Below, piece after piece: positions 34,851 to 47,100 of a stretch of DNA of 64,000 nt; the first letter of the stretch is position 1, and each line of letters begins with the position of its first letter. Under the pieces are notes generated by a model. The model did no database searches. It was not told the origin of the DNA and saw only the letters and a program-made list of their open reading frames with translations. Source of the stretch: Pseudovirgaria hyperparasitica (lineage: Eukaryota > Ascomycota > Dothideomycetes > Acrospermales > Acrospermaceae); NCBI RefSeq assembly GCF_010093815.1, contig NW_022985552.1, positions 372,001 to 436,000 of the forward strand, given 5' to 3'. A program made the position numbers and the translations under genes.

Positions 34851-37779
34851 CGCCGATAGAACTAATAATAATAATAGCCCCGCCGAAGAAGAAAACGCCT
34901 ACCCGTGAAGAGTCATAAGATCGTTAAGTACTAATAAGATAGACGCGGTCCTAGTTAAGAGTCGTGAGTGCTAAAGTAGGGCCATCGACGGCTATCGTGG
35001 TATCGAGGCCATCTACTACTCCGCACGGATAGGCTATAGAAGCTACGGAAATAAATGAGTCCACCATTAACCGAATCATCGCCATCTAGGACCCGCAAGA
35101 GCGATAGGACTATATTCTAGACACGTTTAATAATCTCCTTTATATTACCAGCCTCGTAGAATAGCTCTTAAGTAGTATAGTTAACCTCTTCTAGGAAGTA
35201 GGAGCCGCAATAGGGTATAGTAAGGTAAAGATTAACTCCTCTATTCCGAAAGAAGTCCACGAGATGATTCGTCGTGGAAGAGACACCAACTCCCGCATCC
35301 TAAAAGCCAAAAATGCGATCCTACAAAACTAGCGAAAAGACCTCCCTAATAATAACGGCCAGTCACTCTAATCCGCCCTTGGACAGCTCTAGTAAACATA
35401 GAACTTCATGGAAAAGCTAGTAGCGCTCTCACGAGTGCGAACATGGGCGAGAGCGAGGAACTAGTTAAACGTATCCCTATGGTCCTAAATCGGCCAGGGA
35501 CAGAAGGGAAGGGGAATCAAGGCATATCTTTAGAGCTCTAATATCGATGCCGCTCTAGCTAGCGATAGTAACGAGGACGGCCTATCTCTCTAGTAACTCT
35601 CGAACTACCCTAGCCGATAAAATAAACTAACGTTCCATAATAAGACGGGACTTATTATCCCCGCTAGTTAACAGTCACGGATAAGTAGAATGGTTCATAG
35701 GCCCGTCGAACACTACCTATAAATCAAAGAGATAAGTACATCGCCTCCGCCTTAGACCTTACCGTCGCTAAAACCAGCGTAGATAACGCCCGTAGTGAAG
35801 TCCCCTCCACGAAGCACGCCTCCTAGTTTAGTAGCACGTTATCTCTTCGAAGCTAGTCGTCCGTTCGAAGCAAGTATTCCTCCTACCACCACTAGTAAAC
35901 GTCCCCTACCGGGCCATGCGAGAACGTCTTTAGTATCTATCACGGCCACGCCGATAAAACCCACTTACGGACGTGCCTCATCTGCCGGCCCTTAGTAATT
36001 ACTAGGGGCGCCTACATGATAATCCCCGGTTATTCTTAGTTCGCACCCTAAGACGATGGCATCGGTCGAGGAAGAGGACGAGCCTAAGAAGTATTAATAC
36101 GCGCCTTTAGTGACGAAGACTTTTAAGGCAGCTACATTATCAAAGAAGAATTTCACGAGCATTAAGGGAATGGCCCTACTAGTGCGCTGGAAAGCGTAGA
36201 TAGGTAACATGGCTATTCCGTACAAAGTCTACTACAAGCATTGCTAAGACGTGGCTAGAAAGAATGATATACTCGTTAGCGTGTCCCACTTAAACCTAGT
36301 GGCGAGACTTAAAATGGTATATGAGTTTAGAGATAACGTGGGGGCCCTTAAAGTTCATAAGGACCGCTATACCTGGTTCGCGAAGTACGCGCGGCCACCT
36401 TATCCAATAGAGGCATTAGGTATCTATCGTTACCAGGCCCTAGAGACCCCGAAGTAAGTCATTAATATTAAAACCATCCTTACTAGTATCGCATTTATGA
36501 TTCAGAAGGAGGACGGTAGAATAGATAGATAACTCTTCGACGAGTGGGAACGTACCGGAAGTGTTAATATTAAAGGGCTCTTCGAGCCACTTAAAAAGAC
36601 GACCTCTATACTTAATAAGAGTATCCTGGAACTCGCGAGGGATGAATTTAATATGTACAAGTACCACCAGCGCATGTTTAATAAGAAATCGAACTACGGC
36701 TGGCTACGAACTATATACCACTCCTATATCTAATAGTTTATTAGGTAATGCCTACTTTACTAGCTCACCTATGTCGCTCTTTGGCCCGATCTTAACCACT
36801 ATCTAATCTCGTACCCGTACTATGCGAAGTCCTAGGATAGGGGCGATAAGACGGGTTTTAAGCATCTCGATAACGCCATCAATCGAATCCTCGATCCTAG
36901 CGATAGACACGGGTTTAACATGATCTAGGGGAGCATTAGTCTCGACGACAAACGAAGTGACGACTGCACTATAATCGTTCCCCGCTTCTATAAGTTCTTA
37001 AACGAATGGTAGTCGAAGGGTAAGCTCCGCGAGGGGGTTAATCGAAACGGTATAATCACGGCTATTAACGATAAGATCTATAATGCGGACGACAGGAAAC
37101 GATTTGGTCCCTTCGTCCCAGTCCCCTACTAGTCCCTTAAAGTACGTATCTCTAGCCCACTAATAATACACGGCGCCTAGGGTCCCGTAAAGGGTGGAAG
37201 ACGCACGATGCTTCTATAGTATATCGCGATTAGCCCTAATCACATGATAATGGAAGTGCCTGAAATGGGCACATGGGAACAACTCGCAGTAGCTCACAGG
37301 AATTTGACTCCGGGACCCACGTCTCCGTCGGGATTTTCTAATAAATACGGCGCGATTCCTTTTGCCTTCCTAGCCGCAGTTCAACTCCCGAGTTTTAACG
37401 CCGTTAGTAACGCATTAGTCGGCCGTAAAAGATGGGACAGCTAGGAGGTGAAAGAAGAGGCAGCTACGTGGCTTAACGCAAGTCCTTAATAACTTAAAGC
37501 TAAGGTAGACGCCTGGTTTAAGGAGGGCTCGAGGGTATTTATAGAGACCTTTAAGAAAATGGTAAGGTAGGAAAGGCTAGTCTATAGGGATAGATCGTTC
37601 TGGAAGGAATTTAACGAGGCGCGCGCCGCTAAGCGGCCAATTAATTTTAAGAAATTCAAGCCTAACGCGGGCCTAGATAACGTCGAAGAGAACTTCTATA
37701 GATAGGAGAGGCCTAACGAACTATCCGACGAGGAGGAATCTAACCTCTCTAAGATAAGCGACATGATTCTTTAGGAGCT
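34850..37779 (+). other. Extra 3' coding-like region of D, oxygenase-like (fossil)
   Basis: Beyond integrase, D has about 2.9 kb of protein-like sequence that standard gypsy elements lack. Near 36840-36960 it reads TGFKHLDNAINRIL then NMIQGSISLDD. About 100 residues on, near 37165-37210, comes LIIHGAQGPVKGGRR. Near 37244-37444 it reads MEVPEMGTWEQLAVAHRNL and NAVSNALVGRKRWD. The HxD, distal H and following R spacing resembles the double-stranded beta-helix of 2-oxoglutarate/Fe(II) oxygenases. The N-terminal half is proline/serine-rich and unrecognised. The region ends at the gap and is broken. The function is inferred from motif pattern only; an unrelated cupin-like fold is possible. Confidence 0.45.
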
Positions 37780-37849
37780 NNNNNNNNNNNNNNNNNNNNN
37801 NNNNNNNNNNNNNNNNNNNNNNNNNNNNNNNNNNNNNNNNNNNNNNNNN
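37780..37849. other. Assembly gap (70 N)
   Basis: Undetermined bases inside element D, directly left of its third palindrome. Such a hairpin may itself have caused the break in assembly. Confidence 1.
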
Positions 37850-37882
37850 ATTATTAGTTAAGGGCTGCCCTTAACTAATAAT
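37850..37882. repeat. Palindrome P6 (element D, after the extra region)
   Basis: Arms of at least 15 bp around CTG; the left side is cut by the assembly gap. Confidence 0.9.
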
Positions 37883-38028
37883 CCGGGCTAAGGTTTACCC
37901 GCGCCGAGAGGTTTACTAGGGGCGCATTTTATTCGTATTAAGGTCTTTCTTTTGGGCGTTCTTCACACGGTTTCTCACACGGTTACTACACTACTAAGGG
38001 CAGCAGTTCTATGGGCCGGGGAGGTATA

Positions 38029-38400
38029 TATGGAAGGCCGCTCCTACAGCCCCACATGTATGTGTCCCTGGCTCGATTATATGGCTCATTATATATTTAA
38101 GGAGGGCGTTTTCCTTGGTCATTCTGCATGACACGCTTCCACCATCACTAATATTCGACGATTCGACCTTTCCTTACGTTCATGGGCCTCTATAGGTATT
38201 GATTATTAGGCTTAGCTATTGATAAATTGATTAAGAGTATTATATAGACCCGTCCTATCGTAAAAGAGAACTAATGAGAAGTCGTACGTTCAAAGAGAAC
38301 TCATAATACCTAGGAGAGATACTTGTGAGTTCGTCGCGACTACTATACTAAGGATATAGCCATTTATAAAAAGGGACATACGTGGCGATGGCTCATTACA
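38029..38400 (+). repeat. 3' LTR of element D (372 bp)
   Basis: Ends cattaca and is preceded by a purine-rich gggccggggagg tract that fits a polypurine primer. The same length as the 5' LTR. Confidence 0.93.
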
Positions 38401-41370
38401 ATAGATATTTAGCGCCGTAAACGTCTAATAGGTCTACTAGTTCCGGGAGAGGGAACATGGCCTCCTATAGGGCCTTAGTTTTCTTAAGGCTCGTAGAGTA
38501 TATTCTCCTCTAATGTATTAGGGGAGGCATAAGTAGCGGGGGTATCGGAGTATCTACGCCCTTAGCCTATTTCGCCATACGCCATAGCCCTATTATATAT
38601 TATATCTATTAACTAGTAATTATATACTACTATTTACGCCTTTCGTTACGGAGGACTTTATCGCGTTATCGTATCGCTTCCTTCTATTCTTTCTACGACT
38701 CGGGTATTCTTATATAGTATACGCGTATATATAGCCTTCGGGCGTCTTATCTACTTTCCCGTACTTAAGGAATCCCCTTTACTTCTAGGGGCCGGTATAT
38801 TCGGTATAGTACGTGTTTATTTCTCGTATTCTAGTATGTTTATAGGAGTGTCTATACGGCCTAGTCTATGGCTAGGTTATTAGATATATCGACTATAGAG
38901 GGATCTAGAATCGCCGATTCCAGGTCCTTCAGGTACTTTTCCTAGTCGGTGTCCTTCTATATCTATCGTCCCCGTTATTTATTCGGGGTATATACGTTTA
39001 TTATAGTTTCTATATATTCGTAGTCGGAATCCGTCTATACCTAGCCTAGGCGGTAGTATTAGATCCAGTAACTAATATACTCCATAGCGAAGGTAAGGTT
39101 AAGCGTAGACCCGTCTTCGTCCTATTTATGTTTTTTCTATATAACTTATTCTATAGGTGTAAGTAGGTATAGGAAGTCGTGGTAGCGGGTGCGTAGTTCC
39201 CTTACTCTAAGTTCTTCCCTAACCACGGCTAGGCCTCCCTACCATTAGTGGTAGAGGTTAAAGTCTCCTAGGAGGATGTATTACCCTAGTTCCGTGGTAC
39301 CCTTAAGCATCTCGTCTAGTATAAGTACACGTTATTAGTTATATATGTTATATATATATAGAGGGCCTATATCTATTTATAGGTATAGTATTATCCTAAG
39401 GTTATCGCGCTCGGTATACGACTATAATAAGAGTAGTATTAACCTATAAATATAGAAGAGGACTCGTCTTTCTAGTCCTAGAGGGTATATAGTATAGTAT
39501 CCGGGGTGTGTGGTTGGTTTACTTATCTAGTAGTATTTATAGGGTTCCTAGATAGCGAGTATTATGGCCCCGGTCTCTTCGAGGAGCGTTGCCTAGTTCT
39601 CTCTTTTATATTATATGTTTACCTATATAATTTAGAGTATATTCTAGTCCCTTATTAGATACTAGGGAGTATATATACCTATATACTTATTCCTTAGAGG
39701 CGCGACTATCCTCACGCGGCAGCGGCTTTAACTATACCTTTTAGTCGTCCTATCGTCTTCGGAATAGTCTACTATCCTACCTAACTATCTTCCGGAGGGG
39801 AGGTTAGGGGTATTATAAAGGAAGGGCTCGTGGTAGGTATTATATTCTATAACTATCTCGTGCCTCTTACTTTTATCATACGAATGTATTCTATAACCTA
39901 TTTATATTTTATACACGTTAACGACTATAACGGGTATTTCCCGTCGTAGTTTAAATACTATACTATATCTCTATTTCTTAGTCCGTCTCCTCGCGGTTTA
40001 TAAGGGCACTTCTAGATAGTATGGTCCCTACGGTACTATCCGCACTTAGTCTTCTATAAGTACCTTTATATAGTATATCTATACCCTTAATAGTTAAAGT
40101 ACTATGTTATTACCTATACTCTATCCTATGGCTCGGCTATAAGAAGCTCTCCTTCTATTAGGAATCCCTCCTATATAATATATTATATAAGGGCGGGGTC
40201 TCGGAGCTCTATAATTATAGTAGAGTGTTTTTTCGCCGTCGTCTTAATCGCCTATAGGTTCTTCTACCACGCTTTTACGATCTTAATCCCTAGGTATTTT
40301 CGCGTGTTAGATTATTCTATATACGTAATATCCTCCGCTCCGATAGCCTATCCCCGCACGGGTACTACGTATACTATAATCGGGTATATAGCTACCCTAA
40401 TAGACGCGCTAGGGAAGATACTACCTATTGCGTTCGGATCTCGCGAGATGTTTTACTACGTAGTATTCGTTATAGTAGTAAGTACTACCCTACCTAGCGT
40501 AACTTTAGTAGCCACGACGCTTAACTACATTCCTTTCTATTCATTAATCTTATTTATAATTTCCTTTAGGGATACCTATTAGACCTACGCTAGCGTGTCC
40601 TTATCCTAGATTACAACACGTATACTATATACTCTATCTATAGTCCTAGTAGTCCTTAGTACGGTAGCTCCGGGTATTACTATAATCTAAGCCTACGTAT
40701 TAGGGCGCTTACCTTAGAATAGCTCTTCCTAGATTCTCCGTAGGCTAGCTTCTATTCGGTTGAGTCTACTACTAGATTTCTCTTATAGCGACTTCCTTTC
40801 TTCCTCTATAATTCCTCTTAGATTCCGGATAAGGTCCTAGAATATATAAAGAAGGGTCTTCTTTCCCTCCTCGGCGTCCCTCTCTACACGTATTACCTAG
40901 TATTTAATTTTATCTAGGAGGGTCTCCCCTCTCGGGGTCCCCTTAGTCTAGGTTATCTATAGCGCTTTGCACCCTTGGTTAGTTCCTATATTTTAGATAG
41001 GTGTCTAGCTATCTATATTAATGTCGCTATATAGCCGTTTCTACTATACTAGTGGGGGTATATCCGGCGTATACTAGGGTATTACGATGCCTAAGGCCGC
41101 CATGGTTATTAGTTAAGGGCAGCCCTTAACTAATAAAAGGGGGTCGGCGTATCGGCGTTTATTAGATATAGTCCATACTCGTGTTATTAAAGAGTCTTTA
41201 AGCGTATATATATAGTGTCTCTATATATCGGTATCGTCGCGTATTATACGCTATACGTACACACATGTATCGGAGGTTATTATACTCGGTGTACTCTATC
41301 GTTTAATGTATGTAAATCGCTATTTTACCCTGAATTAACTAGTTTAGTCCGTTAGGGTGTAAGAAGTTTT
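38401..41370 (-). mobile_element. LINE B, 5' half (Tad1-like, minus)
   Basis: Collinear with LINE A from about 12740 to 15737: the start of ORF2 with endonuclease, ORF1 and the 5' palindrome. An intact minus-strand ATG (41101-41103) follows the palindrome by two bases and begins ATG GCG GCC TTA GGC, which defines the ORF1 start. The right end falls about 10 bp short of the LINE A end. RIP-saturated. Confidence 0.85.
41106..41136. repeat. Palindrome P7 (LINE B, 5' side)
   Basis: 14 bp arms around CAG. Two bases separate it from the ORF1 ATG (41101-41103, minus strand). Confidence 0.95.
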
Positions 41371-43895
41371 GAAACTATATATAGATCGAACTAGATATCT
41401 ATAACTCTATTACTTCTATATTTTACTATTTAGCTTAAAAGTTTTCTATTATACGCTAGACGCTAGTAATTTTATATTTCTTATACTCTTACTAGCCGCT
41501 TATAATAATAGCTTATATCGCTACTAGAGAACTTAGTTCTCCTAGGGCATTAACTATTTAGTTATAGATAAGTTAATTAATAGGCGTTTAGAAATCTACT
41601 ACTACTTAAGATAGTACTTAATTATCTTATTACTAACTATCTACCGCCCTCTACTCTAGAACGTTCCTTATAAAGTAGAAGACTAGCTACTAAGCCTTTT
41701 CTACTATAGTAGTTAATAAATTACCTAGTATTATAAGAGGCGTATAACTCGTTTCTAAATAACCTATTAATTTAAGCTTAGTACCCTTTAACTACCGGGC
41801 TCTCTAGGGCTTTCTTAAGCTTATTAGACTTAGTTAATTATATAGTAAGCTCTAGTACGGACGCTACTATATCCGACCGCCCTAAACATACTAGTACTTT
41901 AGTAGAATATACTATACTACGTTAGGTAGATATAGACGCTAGTAATAGTAGTATACTAGCTAGGGCCCTAATAACCGATAATAGGGACTTTATAGTAAGG
42001 TAGTAAGCTATAATTATAGCTATAATCTAGTAGGCTCTTACTTAGCGGGTGGGTAGTTTATAAGATAATAACTAAAATCTAATAGATAGTAGTAAAAACC
42101 TACCGTTTAATGATAACGAAGACGGTTAAGGGTTTAGAATATAAGAAATTAGATTCTTCTAATCTAACTTAGATTATAGCTTTAGAAATAGAGATATCGT
42201 TTTTACCGGTTAGAACACGTATATATATAGCATATATATTTTTCTTAACCGGATTAAAGACGCTACTACGGCTAGAGGAACTAAAACTATTAAGTTAAAA
42301 ATCTCTTAGTATCTATAAGGATATACCCTTAAGTAGTTTATATTAGGTTTATCTAATCTTAAGAAGAAGGCGCTCCGTTACTTATCTAGTTTAGACGCCT
42401 AGACTACGGCCTTAATTAAGTAGTTTAAGTAGCTATTATCTAACGCTCTATCGTCTCTTATAATATAAAGATATACTCTCTAATAGGCCCGCTCCTAAAC
42501 TAATATTACTTTATATATATATACTATAGCTTACGACTATAGTACCGTATAATTATTAGGCTCTTCTAGCTAAAACGCTTAGACGTTTATATAGAACGGC
42601 ATTAATATCCTTCTTTACTAGGGTCTATCTCTACTAATAGAATCCACGTCTCTAGTCTAATTTATATAAACTCTATAGATAAAACACGAAGAATAGTACT
42701 AACTTATCTACTATTATCTTAGGGGTATATAGCGCGGTACTTTAAGTTAATTTACTTAATAAGAAAGAGAAGATAGTTAATATAACGGCTCTTATCGCTA
42801 TAACTTACCTTAACCGTTTAGTAACTCTTAAGACTAGGGCTAGTCTAATAGCCGTTATCTTATAACTAATTAACCCGATTAATACTATAACTTATACTAG
42901 CCCCGCCCTCCGTAATAGTTCTAATAAGGGTTAGAAGATTTAGATAAAGGCGGTTAAAAGGTATTAGCTAACGTATATTAGCTACTAGCTATAACCGGCG
43001 CTTCTATAGGTTATTCTACCGGTCCTAGAATAACTAATAAGCCCTATACCAGCTAGCCTCGGTCTCTTAGTAATAATAGATGATTTATCTAACCACTATA
43101 ACCGTTCTACTAGGCGTATAATATTTAGAAAGGATTATATAACCTAGACGTTAAAGACGCTTACTATATAGAGATTAAAGAAGCTTTCTTCTATCTTAGG
43201 CTAACTAATACGGATACTATTAAACTTATATAGTTTAGTAACGAAACCAGCCTCGCTAGCCTTAACCTACTACCTAGTAATATTAACGAGAGCCTACCTT
43301 CGTAGTTTATAGTATACTAAGTAACTAATATATATCTAGTATACTAGATCTAATATAACGTTTATAACGAGGTATTTCTATTATAAAATAAGCTATTTAG
43401 GTACCTTAAGAATAGAAAGTACCTTAAGATAATAGTAAAGGCTAAGGTTCTCCTATATAATTATATAGTTCTAAGATTAGATATTATATATTATAATATC
43501 TAGGGTAACGTAGTACTATTATTAGTTAGTAACCTACTAGATACCGGCTAAGTATATAAAGGATTATACTATATCTAAGTTAAGGCCTTACTTCGTCTTA
43601 ATAGCCCCGTTAAATATATCTATCTAGATATAGAAAGTATAGTAATACTAATTAACTAAGCCTTTCTTAAATGGTAGAACCCTAATACCTAAATACTTAT
43701 CTAACTAGCTATTTCTATTTAAGAAGTAGAGGGAGTTAAGCCTATAAAGTCGACTAAGTTCACGGTTATTATACTATTTCTTCTAGGCTAAACGTCTAAC
43801 GGTTTAACCGCTATAATTATAAAAGTAATATACGAAGTATATATCCTTAACCGTCTATAGATAGATCTCTTTCTTAGAACTAATGTTATAGTATC
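41371..43895 (+). mobile_element. Element E, part 1: gag and protease of a gypsy element (broken)
   Basis: RIP-saturated. A gag-like region at about 42230-42690 reads VFTGQNTYIYSI and LKISQYLQGYTLKQF, and a protease-like stretch lies at about 43650-43890. The element is cut here by A2 (target repeat gtatc) and continues at 51828. I could not find the 5' LTR; the join to LINE B at 41370 may be an insertion boundary. Much older than D. Confidence 0.65.
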
Positions 43896-44123
43896 TATTA
43901 GAACTTAGCCTTAGATAGGACCTAACCTACACGTACCTTAGCTAATAGGGTTAGAAGGTAACGTAAAGGGCGGTAAACAGTCACGTACTAGATAGATCGG
44001 CGTCCCTTTAGATATATACTCTCGGATTCCTACTAAAAGGGTTCGGTAGTAATTCATTCTATAATAGAATACACCCTATTATTCTATCTAACTATACTAC
44101 TATCTAATAACCCTATTCTTATA
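43896..44123 (+). repeat. 5' LTR of A2 (228 bp)
   Basis: Preceded by gtatc. Starts tattag and ends cttata. Confidence 0.93.
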
Positions 44124-47100
44124 TTCGAATTACTCCCTATATAGTACTATAGTTAAGATAGTCTAACTAGAACCGAGAAGGTCGACACGATCTACTATAG
44201 GGATAAGTAATACTATATTAAATAATAGGGATCCTCTATAATCGGTATTAATCCCGGCCGTTTCTAACTAAGAAGTAGAAATGTTAGACTGAATTACGGA
44301 GCTTTTAGATAAAGAAATAGTAGAGACACTAAGTAACTTCTAATAATATAAAGCTAGATAACGAGTCGTGGCGGAGCTACGTAAGATATTATAATAAACT
44401 ATCGCCGAACTTTAGGAATACGTCGCGAATTAGGCTCGAGAGATTTAAACCCTTAAAGAATAGGTAGAACGCGTGAAACTCCTCGCAAAGAGACGAGAAC
44501 TTAAGGAGTCTCTTAAAGAACTACGCCGAACGATAGTAGGTGGACGACTTCCTATACTAATTCAGGCGGAATTAGTTCACCTACTATTAGAGTTACGATA
44601 ATCTACCGTATACCCGGCCGCTTCGTTACCGATTTACCCTACTCCTTCCCTAGGTATACTAAAATCTAAAGACCCGACTATATTTATAGGGAAGAACTAA
44701 AAGGAGTAGAAAGACTAGAAGAGAGACTACGAAAAGTACTTCCTCGATAACCCTCTACTCTTTTCTACTAAAGTATAACGCATTTCGTTTAGAGAACGAT
44801 ATCTAGACTTATAATCCCGCGATTAATAGGATAGATAGAAGGAAGTATAGCTACTATCTACGATAACCTAGGAATATTTAGCTATATTTATACTAAACAC
44901 CCTCGGAACGGATGGAGAACGTAAAAGAAAGGCACTATCTAAGTTAAGAAGCGTGGTATAACGACCGAACTAGACACCTACTTAACTACTATAATACCTC
45001 TAAAACCTATAGAATAATATCCCTACGCTATAGGAAAATATTTATATATTCTAGTTTTATAAAGTACTACTTCCGTTAATCCGCGAAAGACTAGGAATAG
45101 TATTATTAAGTTTTAACTATCGATACGAATTAGAGAAGAAAGCTAATAAACACTACTATATCCTTAAGGAACGCGGCTCTCTAGGTAAAACCGACGAACC
45201 CTATACGGGTTAGAAACGAGGTTAATCGAATACGTTTAATTAAGAGTAACCTTACCGCGATTAGCGCTAGAAGAGCGTAAATCAGGGTAGAAACGCGTTA
45301 AGAGGACACCGAAATAATTAAGGCGGTACTTCTTAACGCGGAAAAGGATAAGGTATAGGCTTAAATATAATACCTATCGTAAAATAGTAGGATTATAGCG
45401 CACTTCGTTACTATAAGTATAGAGAAATAGGATATATTTCGCCTAACTATAAGAATCCGAAAAAAGAATAGACTAGTACACGAGACCTAACCGCGTCCTT
45501 AGCTAAATTATATATACTTAGGAGGAGCCGTAGCGCCTTCCGGCGAGTAAAGACCTAATATTACTAAAAGTATTATTACCCATAATAAATGGTAATAAAA
45601 CTATATAGGCTCTCGTGGATACTAGTATAGAAGATAACTATATTTCGTCGATTCTCGTAAAGGAGTATAGATTATTATATAATCTTAGTAAAGTTAGCCG
45701 AACTATCATAGTTAATAGATATAAAGTTAGAACTTTAGGTAAAGCTATAACGAATTACGAAGTTCATAACTTAAAGATAATAAAATAGTAGATGTCTAAT
45801 GAATTTATCATGGCTAATATTAGCTAATAGAATATAATTCTAGGGATGCCTTAGCTTAGAAGCCTAAACCCTATCCTTAATTTTTAGAAGGAGATATTAA
45901 CGTTCCGATAATACTATAGTAAATTATACTAGTAAGTCGTAACTATTAGTAAGGAGGCATGGAACCTTGCTATACGGACCCGATCGTCGCTAATCTATCT
46001 TACGTTCTTATTAATTATTAATAAAGATAAGGATAATAGTAATAATCAGGGCGAAGACACGCTACCTAACGTATATTCGTAGTATACGGATGTGTTTTCG
46101 GTAGGAGATACGTTACTTCTCCCTAATCACGGGCTATATAAGCTAAAGATCGAGCTCGAAGAGGGAGTAGACGTCTCTTATAGCCTACTTTACCTACTTT
46201 CGAGACTAGAACTTAAAGTTCTTTATAAATATATTAAAGAATACCTCGAAAGAGGCTAGATACGTTATAGTATATTATTAGCCGGCGTATCTATTCTCTT
46301 CGTAAAGAAGAAAGACGGAAGTTTATATCTATGCGTCGACTATTAGGTACTAAATACGGTGACTAAGAAGAATCGTCACCCATTACTACTAGTTAGTGAA
46401 TCTTTAGACTAATTAACGAAGGTAAAGTACTTTACGAAGCTAGATTTATAAGATATATATTACTAGCTTCGAATTCGTCGCGGAGATAAGTAGAAAACCG
46501 CATTTCGGACTAGATATGGTTATTTTAAGTATACTATTATACTATTCGGGCTAATAAATGCGCTAGAAGCGTTCTAAGGATATATTAACACTATACTCGT
46601 AGGATTACTTAACGTGATTTACGTAGTTTATCTTAATAATATACTAATTTACTCCGATAGCATGTAGAATTATAAAGAATACGTGAAATCGGTACTAAAT
46701 CGTCTAAGGTAGTATAAACTCTACGTAAAATTATCTAAATGCGAGTTTTACTAATAAGAAGTTGGGTTTCTTAGCTTTATTATAACATATGGCGGCCTAA
46801 AAATAGAGCCGGAGCGTGTAAAGACTATCATGGAATGGCTAGAACCTACTACTACTTCTTACGAATTACGGCGCCGCTTAATAAACTTATAGAGAATGGC
46901 GGTAAAATCCCTATTGGTGGGCGAGCATAGCGTAAAGCTAAGTTAGTCGAGATATAGTTAACGCTAGAAGCGCGAGATACATTCCAATCGTTAAAGAATT
47001 ACTTTATAACTACGCCGATTCTTAGGTATTTTAATCCCGAGAAGTATATTTGGGTTAAAACTAACGCGTTAGAATTTATAATTACTAGAATTATTAGTTA

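Larger units (their letters stand above)
26963..38400 (+). mobile_element. Element D: large gypsy-type LTR retrotransposon (broken), inserted in LINE B
   Basis: An 11.4 kb fossil with 372 bp LTRs at 26963-27334 and 38029-38400 and a short target repeat (atag before 26963 and at 38401). Order: LTR, leader with palindrome, gag and protease (about 27990-30420), palindrome, pol with reverse transcriptase, RNase H and integrase (about 30590-34140), a non-coding stretch with repeats and a promoter-like leader, an extra coding-like region, a gap, a third palindrome, a GC-rich purine tract and the LTR. The LTRs differ at about 18 sites, all transitions. It keeps more CA/TG than its surroundings, so it is younger than LINE B and family A. 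Broken by many changes. Confidence 0.9.
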
